Assembly: GCA_041672395.1 (NCBI GenBank)
Contig: JBAYZS010000060.1
Coordinates: 1 to 13,219 of the forward strand
Reading direction: 5' to 3'
Length of the DNA: 13,219 bases
From: UBA5287 sp041672395
GTDB taxonomy: Bacteria; Bacteroidota; Bacteroidia; Bacteroidales; Dysgonomonadaceae
In this document: piece after piece, positions 9,601 to 13,219 of the stretch
How positions within the stretch are numbered: the first letter of the stretch is position 1
How the letters are laid out: each line of letters starts with the position of its first letter
The notes under the pieces: generated by a model
Database searches by the model: none
What the model saw: only the letters and a program-made list of their open reading frames with translations
What the model was told of the DNA's origin: nothing
Program-made: the position numbers and the translations under genes

Positions 9601-10193
9601 TCTAGTAAAGCGACATCTTCAACCAGTTGAACGTTAATTATTCTGGGTCCTGTGATAATAAATGTTTGTTTTAAATAACCAATATAAGAAATTTCCAATT
9701 CTGAGCCGATTGGCACAGAAAGGACGAAATTCCCGTCCACATCAGAAATAGTACCCACACTTGTTCCAGGAACAAAAATACTTGCGCCAATAATCGGCTC
9801 ACCGTTTTCATTGCTAATTGTTCCTTTGACTTGTGCAGCATTCTGTTGAACACTCTTTCCTGCAGTTTCTGCTAATGTTTTTGCAGATCCATTTGCAATG
9901 TAAATTTTGTTGTCTTTAATCTCATAACGTATGTCACGAGTAGCTAACAACTGGTCCAATACTTGAGTAAGCTCGGCATTGGCTACATTTATACTTACTA
10001 TGTCGCTTAAATCAACGACTTCTTTGCTGTAAGCTAAAGTGTAACCAGTTTGTTCCGTAATACTCTCCAAAACTGTTTTTAGATTCTTCTGGTTGTAATT
10101 GAGATTTACCTTTTGCGCAGAAATCATATTGAAACTGAACAACAAAAGACAAGTCAAAATAACCATACGTTTTTTGAAAAGGATTTTTCCCAT
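6687..10193 (-). CDS. susC: SusC/RagA TonB-dependent transporter with STN signalling domain
   Basis: Outer-membrane TonB-dependent importer for oligosaccharides, paired with SusD and also a signal transducer. The 1168-residue protein is complete. A Sec signal peptide is probably cut after Ala26 (ISA/Q). Residues about 28-100 are an STN domain, which in this family contacts a FecR anti-sigma factor; this makes it longer than plain SusC proteins. A carboxypeptidase-regulatory-like Ig domain follows (121-192, VKGTISNENGEPIIGASI). Then come a TonB-box-like stretch (LDELVVVGYG, 197-206), the plug (about 210-322, with IRGIGTVNNSEPLYIVDG and the end ANGVVLITTKNG) and the beta-barrel to the terminal Phe. 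A glycine-rich linker (GGGGIIGAVGTGG) starts the barrel. An EF-hand-like loop, DFNGDGEISDAD, sits at 988-999. It begins 238 bp after the anti-sigma gene and heads the PUL operon. Expression is probably driven by the neighbouring sigma factor when ligand is present. Confidence 0.97.
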   Translation of the reverse strand: MGKILFKKRMVILTCLLLFSFNMISAQKVNLNYNQKNLKTVLESITEQTGYTLAYSKEVVDLSDIVSINVANAELTQVLDQLLATRDIRYEIKDNKIYIANGSAKTLAETAGKSVQQNAAQVKGTISNENGEPIIGASIFVPGTSVGTISDVDGNFVLSVPIGSELEISYIGYLKQTFIITGPRIINVQLVEDVALLDELVVVGYGVQKKSVITGAISKVSSDELNVTRPTRVEDALKGKVSGVQITQSSGQPGSDSKVRIRGIGTVNNSEPLYIVDGMEVGGGISYLNPVDIASVEILKDAASAAIYGSRAANGVVLITTKNGGGGIIGAVGTGGANINYDVSFGWQNPWKKKEVLNAQEYMIIMNEGQLNDGNLPRYNNDQLMAAGLGTDWQDETFYYNAPIVNHQVSVSGAADKMNYFLSFGYFDAAGIVGGNYDKSNYKRYSLRSNSNYNIFETQERNFLNKMTLGVNVGYSRDKSTGIETNSEYGSILGSALTFSPLVPVYADEETAASILAAHPYAVKNKEGNVFSIPPAGFQEIANPVGMLNQPNAGVGHSDKIVGSFWGEITILPELKFRSSYGVDLSFWGNDGYSFPYFLATQGKEQLFSSVQSEMNRGYTWQVENYFSYNKSFNDVHNLSFVLGQSASRYTYRNLGGNDRDLLENDPLKANINYAIADRKEERVWGGTGGYNYTARASYFGRIDYNFDERYMFQATVRRDGSSNFGPDHKWGTFPSFSLGWNLTNEAFMEDRPEWFDYMKLRFSWGKNGNDRIGQFLYTSLMNGGQNYYFGGGYQVSSDLKKVGENSGQMQYGSSPGYIPNPNVKWEESSQTNLGIDSRFLNNALTFSFDYFKKKTIDMLMYQPIPLYVGIGAPMANVGDMENWGLEFEASWTQRVGEFGYSISANASYLKNKLINLGNETGEQIYENAGASGVGSYVKGMNGEVFPFFYGFKTDGLFQNQADVAAYVNADGDMYQSTALPGDVKFVDFNGDGEISDADKTKIGKGMADWTYGITLAADWKGIDMNLFFQGALGNDIFDFSQRGDIPAMNRPAWILDRWHGEGTSNRIPRITTANPNSNWRSSDLYIKDGSYMRLKSAQLGYTLPVELTQKIAVQRLRIYVSADNLLTFTKYDGFDPEIASGGYTTIGIDRGIYPQAKTISLGANISF

Positions 10194-10275
10194 GGTTTGT
10201 TACATTTTAATAAATTATACAATAATAAATAAACTATCTACACACACTTTTTCGGTATTTCTTTTATAAATGTTT

Positions 10276-10301
10276 TAAAAAGATATCTAGATAAAGTTTT
10301 A
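10276..10301. repeat. 26-bp interrupted dyad upstream of susC
   Basis: A perfect 10-bp palindrome, TATCTAGATA (10284-10293), sits in the exact centre of an outer pair TAAAA/TTTTA, with 3 unpaired bases on each side. The centre is about 95 bp before the susC ATG. The symmetry suggests an operator or regulator site, but AT-rich sequence makes such matches easy by chance. Confidence 0.35.
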
Positions 10302-10363
10302 GTCTTCTAAATATTGACACTTGTTATGAAGAAAAGTATGAGTAAAGGTGAAAAATATAGAAT

Positions 10364-10396
10364 TAAAATTACTGAACATTAAAGGTGTAAGTCAAA
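10364..10396 (-). promoter_or_regulatory. Weak promoter candidate for susC
   Basis: On the minus strand TTTG (10396-10393) is followed after 21 bp by TAATTTTA (10371-10364), matching the Bacteroidota -33/-7 consensus TTTG...TAnnTTTG except for the last base and a spacer slightly longer than the usual 19 or so. It would give a leader of roughly 160 nt before susC. An ECF-sigma promoter elsewhere in the gap is equally possible. Confidence 0.25.
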
Positions 10397-10415
10397 CACT
10401 CATCCTCAACAACAT

Positions 10416-10431
10416 TCAAATCATGTTTTGA
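10416..10431. repeat. 16-bp dyad directly after the FecR stop codon
   Basis: TCAAATCATGTTTTGA pairs at 7 of 8 positions with itself (TCAAA/TTTGA arms, CATG core). It abuts the FecR stop codon with no gap. A second TTTGAC element (minus strand, 10396-10391) pairs with the GTCAAA at its edge, adding a looser 6-bp inverted repeat. No T-run follows, so a terminator is unlikely; an operator is possible. Confidence 0.35.
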
Positions 10432-11415
10432 CTACAATGAAACAATTATTTGTTTATCATGAATGGAAAAATTTACTGGAGATATTTTCTGGAGCTCGTT
10501 AAGTACACCCTCAACTGTTTCTTGACGAGTAATAAGTGTGTAGGTATAAAGTAATGCATTAGCATCTTTCACAATAAATTCAACATCATACCTTCTTTCG
10601 AGCAGACGAACAACATCTCTTAAAGAAGTATCATTCAGGTAAAGAATTCTGTCTTTCCAAAGAGAGTAATTTGTAGATTTTGAAAGGTTTTGTATTGATG
10701 TTTTTCCGCTTTCTTTATTGTAAACGAGATGTTGTCCTGGATGAAGTCCATATTTGTTTACAGGGGTATCGAAAACAACTTTACCATCGTCAAGTACTAC
10801 ACTTATAAATTCAGTATCATCATATGCATTTACATTGAATGATGTTCCCAAAACATTTACTTTGGTATTGCCAGCCTGAACTATAAATGGATAATGTTTA
10901 TTAGAAGTTACTTTAAAATAAGCTTCTCCTTCCAAATATACAATTCTATCTTTTAATCTGAATTTCTCAGGGTACCTAATACGGGAATCGGCATTAATGA
11001 ATACTTCTGTTCCATCCTGAAAAAAGATATGCGCAACTTCACCCTTGGGAATGTATAATTCTTTGTATTCTGCTTTATCAAATAAATCATATCGGTTAAT
11101 TAAATTTAATCCAATGCCGATAATAAAAATAAGTGGAAAAACGACAGCAGCAATCGAAAACAATAATCTCCGGTTGTGACGATTATTAATGGTATTGATT
11201 ATTTTATAATATAACTCACTTGAATGATCGGAAGATATTGGGTGTAAGTCCTCTATTTCTGACTCCAACAAATATGCATCGCGGTCGATCATATCCGACA
11301 GACATTTTTGTCCTTCAATTGAAGACGCAAACCAATCCAACACCTCTTTTGCTTCATTTTTAGAGGCAGTATCGGATAATACTTTGTTAATTATTTCTTT
11401 ATTTGTTGATTCCAC
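10432..11415 (-). CDS. FecR-family anti-sigma factor
   Basis: Inner-membrane anti-sigma factor that holds the neighbouring ECF sigma factor inactive until SusC signals from the periplasm. It has 327 residues, normal for Bacteroidota FecR proteins. Residues 1-82 are the cytoplasmic sigma-binding part, about 83-106 a single membrane helix (LLFSIAAVVFPLIFIIGIGL), about 117-215 the FecR domain (FFQDGTEVFINADSRIRYP, YLEGEAYFKV, VNVLGTSFNVNAY), and about 252-327 the C-terminal DUF4974/STN-like domain (DRILYLNDTSLRDVVRLLE). The start codon is GTG, not ATG: an in-frame stop lies seven codons upstream, no ATG occurs near it in frame, and an AAGG motif is placed 7 nt before the GTG. It lies 80 bp after the sigma gene and is probably co-transcribed with it. 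Family and topology are clear. Control of this PUL is inferred from adjacency and the STN domain of SusC. Confidence 0.95.
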   Translation of the reverse strand: MESTNKEIINKVLSDTASKNEAKEVLDWFASSIEGQKCLSDMIDRDAYLLESEIEDLHPISSDHSSELYYKIINTINNRHNRRLLFSIAAVVFPLIFIIGIGLNLINRYDLFDKAEYKELYIPKGEVAHIFFQDGTEVFINADSRIRYPEKFRLKDRIVYLEGEAYFKVTSNKHYPFIVQAGNTKVNVLGTSFNVNAYDDTEFISVVLDDGKVVFDTPVNKYGLHPGQHLVYNKESGKTSIQNLSKSTNYSLWKDRILYLNDTSLRDVVRLLERRYDVEFIVKDANALLYTYTLITRQETVEGVLNELQKISPVNFSIHDKQIIVSL

Positions 11416-11420
11416 AAAAA

Positions 11421-11426
11421 CACCTT
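11421..11426 (-). promoter_or_regulatory. Shine-Dalgarno-like site deciding the FecR GTG start
   Basis: AAGGTG on the minus strand places AAGG 7 nt before the GTG at 11415. Bacteroidota genes often lack such a motif, so its correct spacing here supports the GTG as the real start. Confidence 0.5.
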
Positions 11427-11479
11427 GTTTTATTTATAGACACATAACCAAAGAAAAGATATGAGTTAAAAATACACTT

Positions 11480-11491
11480 TTTAATATTAAA
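11480..11491. repeat. 12-bp perfect palindrome between sigma and anti-sigma genes
   Basis: TTTAATATTAAA is a perfect palindrome lying 4 bp after the sigma-factor stop codon. It is made only of A and T, so chance is the simplest reading. No promoter is evident beside it. Confidence 0.25.
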
Positions 11492-11495
11492 TAAA

Positions 11496-12062
11496 CTATT
11501 TTATCTCTTTAAAATACTCTCTCAGCATTTTCAGGGACTCCTGATAATGTGATTTCACAGTATGAATAGAAATTCCCATTTTATCAGCAATCCGTTGATT
11601 GGAGTCTGAAGTATTCAATTTTCTGAGACATACTTCTTTTTTTTGAGGAGGTAAAAGGTCAATTCCTTTATAAAGAAGCAAACTCATCTGTTTGTCTTCT
11701 AACTTCTTGTGAATATCTTCATCATAAGGAATGGCTATTTGTGCATTTTCATAATTAAGCGAGACCAACTCCTTATGATCACGTATTATGTTCAATATTT
11801 TGTTTTTCACCATCGTATATAGATAGTTTTTAAGATTTACCTCAACATCTATATCTTTGGTCGAATCCCATAACTTGACGAAAACATGCTGAATAACATC
11901 GTCTACCATTTGCTCATCTTTAAGATATTTAAAGGCAAGTGTATATAAATAACGATGATATTTTTGATATACTACAGTAAAAGCTTCTTTATCCCTTTTT
12001 TTTATTAAAAGGAATAAAGCATGGTCTTCATTTCTAGTACGATCAGAAAAATCTTTTAGCAT
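11496..12062 (-). CDS. ECF RNA polymerase sigma factor (FecI/RpoE type)
   Basis: Extracytoplasmic-function sigma-70 factor of 188 residues, the usual size. Region 2 (about 24-95) includes FTVVYQKYHRYLYTLAFKYL, the core-binding DDVIQHVFVKLWD (54-66) and NLKNYLYTMVKNKILNIIRD (76-95). Region 4 (about 125-183) has LLPPQKKEVCL and the DNA-binding helix-turn-helix QRIADKMGISIHTVKSHYQESLKMLR. Between them lies a short non-conserved linker. It is followed by the FecR anti-sigma gene, and the next operon starts with an STN-bearing SusC, the classic three-part surface-signalling arrangement. It should direct RNA polymerase to the PUL promoter after release by FecR. A promoter candidate lies 28 bp upstream of its ATG, so its own transcription is probably by the housekeeping sigma factor. 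The target promoters are inferred. Confidence 0.96.
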   Translation of the reverse strand: MLKDFSDRTRNEDHALFLLIKKRDKEAFTVVYQKYHRYLYTLAFKYLKDEQMVDDVIQHVFVKLWDSTKDIDVEVNLKNYLYTMVKNKILNIIRDHKELVSLNYENAQIAIPYDEDIHKKLEDKQMSLLLYKGIDLLPPQKKEVCLRKLNTSDSNQRIADKMGISIHTVKSHYQESLKMLREYFKEIK

Positions 12063-12089
12063 GGTGTCTAAATTATCTGTTATCGACTA

Positions 12090-12097
12090 CAAATGTA
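12090..12097 (-). promoter_or_regulatory. Candidate housekeeping promoter (-7 element) for the sigma-FecR genes
   Basis: TACATTTG on the minus strand is an exact match to the Bacteroidota -7 consensus TAnnTTTG. The region expected to hold the -33 TTTG is a T/C-rich run (around 12111-12123) without an exact TTTG, so only half of the promoter is well supported. Transcription would start about 20 nt before the sigma ATG. It lies between the sufS stop and the sigma gene, giving the pair its own promoter. Confidence 0.5.
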
Positions 12098-12123
12098 AAG
12101 AATAATTGAAGAAAGAAAAAAAA

Positions 12124-13219
12124 TCAGAACATTTTAACAACTCTTTCAATCCCTTTAACAAGGATATCAATCTCTTCTTTTGTATTATAAAATGCAAAAG
12201 AAGCCCTTACCGTACCGGGGATTCCCATTAAATCCATCAATGGTTCAGCACAATGATGACCTGTGCGTACGGCAATTCCCATTTTATCGAGCAGCATTCC
12301 CATATCATAAGGATGAATATCTTTTACCAAAAACGATATTACACTACTTTTATTCTTGGCATTGCCATAGATTTTCAAGCCATCAATTGAAAGAAGTCGT
12401 TCAGTTGCATAATTGAGTAAATCATCCTCATAAGAAGCAATATTTTCAATTCCCAATTTTGAAACATAATCCAAAGCCCTAGCTAAAGCCGCAGTTCCTA
12501 CAAAGTCGGGAGTTCCAGCTTCAAATTTAAACGGAATTTCGTTGTATGTCGTTTTCTCAAATGAAACAGTAGAAATCATCTCTCCACCACCCTGATAAGG
12601 CGGAATAGCATTGAGCCACTTCTCTTTACCATAAAGCACACCTATCCCGGTTGGTCCGTAGATTTTATGCGAAGAAAACACCAGAAAATCACAATCAAGC
12701 TTTTGTACATCAATCGCTTTATGTTGAACAGATTGAGCAGCATCCACCAAAACGGGAACACCTTGTTTGTGAGCTATTTTGATAATCTCTTCAATGGGAT
12801 TTATTGTCCCCAGCACATTCGAAATATGAGTAATAGCAATTAACTTTGTACGCGACGATATCTTTTTCTTTAACTCATCCAGAATGAGTTCACCGTTTTC
12901 ATTGATCGGTGCAACTACAAGTTTTACACCTGTTATGTCGCCCTGAATTTGCCAGGGCACAATATTGGAGTGATGCTCCATTGCTGTAATCAGTATTTCA
13001 TCACCTTCCGTACAAAATGCTCTACAGAACGAAGATGCCACCAAATTTATCGACTCAGTTGTTCCTCGTGTAAAAACTATTTCTTTTGGTGAAGCAGCCC
13101 CTATGAAATTCTGAACAGTAATTCGTGCTGCTTCATGCGCATCTGTAGCCTCTTGACTTAAAAAATGTACACCTCTATGAACGTTAGAGTTTATTGTGTA
13201 ATACATTTGGTCGATTTTC
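12124..13219 (-). CDS. sufS: SufS-type cysteine desulfurase, 5' end beyond window
   Basis: Pyridoxal-phosphate enzyme that takes sulfur from cysteine for Fe-S cluster assembly in the cytoplasm. The frame stays open through the right edge: KIDQ precedes the Met at 13206, which is an internal residue, so roughly 40 N-terminal residues are missing. Counted from that Met, visible hallmarks are NSNVHRGVH (6-14), TRGTTESIN (46-54), EHHSNIVPW (77-85, His that stacks on the cofactor), VDAAQS (154-159, Asp contacting the pyridine nitrogen), SSHK with the PLP-binding Lys181, RTGHHCAEPLM with catalytic Cys319, and RASFAFYN with substrate-binding Arg334. The RTGHHC motif and short active-site loop indicate the SufS/CsdA group rather than IscS/NifS. 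It ends 61 bp before the sigma gene with a T-run just after the stop but no clear stem. It is unrelated in function to the PUL and probably marks its boundary. Confidence 0.94.
   Translation of the reverse strand, partial: KIDQMYYTINSNVHRGVHFLSQEATDAHEAARITVQNFIGAASPKEIVFTRGTTESINLVASSFCRAFCTEGDEILITAMEHHSNIVPWQIQGDITGVKLVVAPINENGELILDELKKKISSRTKLIAITHISNVLGTINPIEEIIKIAHKQGVPVLVDAAQSVQHKAIDVQKLDCDFLVFSSHKIYGPTGIGVLYGKEKWLNAIPPYQGGGEMISTVSFEKTTYNEIPFKFEAGTPDFVGTAALARALDYVSKLGIENIASYEDDLLNYATERLLSIDGLKIYGNAKNKSSVISFLVKDIHPYDMGMLLDKMGIAVRTGHHCAEPLMDLMGIPGTVRASFAFYNTKEEIDILVKGIERVVKMF

Larger units (their letters stand above)
10194..10431 (-). promoter_or_regulatory. Control region between anti-sigma gene and susC
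   Basis: This 238-bp gap is by far the longest non-coding stretch in the window and is very AT-rich. It must carry the susC promoter if the PUL is transcribed separately from the sigma-FecR pair. It holds a 16-bp dyad directly after the FecR stop, a 26-bp interrupted dyad about 90 bp before susC, and one weak match to the Bacteroidota housekeeping promoter. I could not identify an ECF-type promoter with confidence. No tRNA, ncRNA or convincing small gene is visible. Confidence 0.6.

Noticed and set aside
6687..10193. SusC as a siderophore receptor, given the FecI/FecR neighbours
   Set aside because: The SusC-type VVVGYG motif, the 1168-residue length, the adjacent susD and the glycosidase genes point to a glycan transporter; no iron-uptake genes are visible.
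10326..10382. Plus-strand mini-frame of 18 codons (MKKSMSKGEKYRIKITEH) in the susC control region
   Set aside because: It starts with a plausible MKK, but no promoter match was found before it. A frame this short is expected by chance in AT-rich DNA.
1..13219. CRISPR arrays, tRNA or rRNA genes, insertion sequences, integrase or att-like sites
   Set aside because: I saw no regularly spaced repeats, cloverleaf-like sequence, transposase or integrase motifs. Nearly all the DNA is accounted for by eight intact or edge-cut genes.

Overview
The window reads as a fragment of a Bacteroidota (probably Bacteroidales) chromosome. The evidence is an AT-rich sequence, a SusC/SusD pair, a FecI-type sigma factor with a FecR-type anti-sigma factor, a BACON domain, and a TAnnTTTG-type promoter element. 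All eight genes lie on the minus strand, so transcription runs from high to low coordinates.

Layout in transcription order: (1) 12124-13219, most of a SufS-type cysteine desulfurase, a housekeeping Fe-S gene cut off by the right edge. (2) 11496-12062 and 10432-11415, an ECF sigma factor and its membrane anti-sigma factor, with a promoter candidate just in front. (3) A 238-bp non-coding control region (10194-10431) holding two dyads and a weak promoter candidate. (4) 10193 down to 13, a five-gene polysaccharide utilization locus (PUL): susC with an N-terminal STN signalling domain, susD, a PKD-containing surface glycan-binding lipoprotein, a GH16 endo-glucanase with a BACON domain, and a GH3 beta-glucosidase. 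The left edge falls 12 bp after the GH3 stop codon, so any further PUL genes are out of view.

The likely substrate is a beta-1,3-glucan (laminarin, or a mixed-linkage or fungal/algal glucan). The binding lipoprotein and SusD would hold the glucan at the cell surface, GH16 would cut it, SusC would import oligosaccharides with TonB energy, and GH3 would release glucose. Ligand-loaded SusC would signal through its STN domain to FecR, freeing the sigma factor to raise expression of the PUL. The GH16 active-site motif and the gene set support the substrate call, but no sequence search was possible.

This is a recognisable type of system rather than a new class. The less ordinary points are the pairing of an apparent beta-glucan PUL with sigma/anti-sigma control, inverted repeats before each of the three genes after susD, and two dyads in the sigma-FecR/susC control region.
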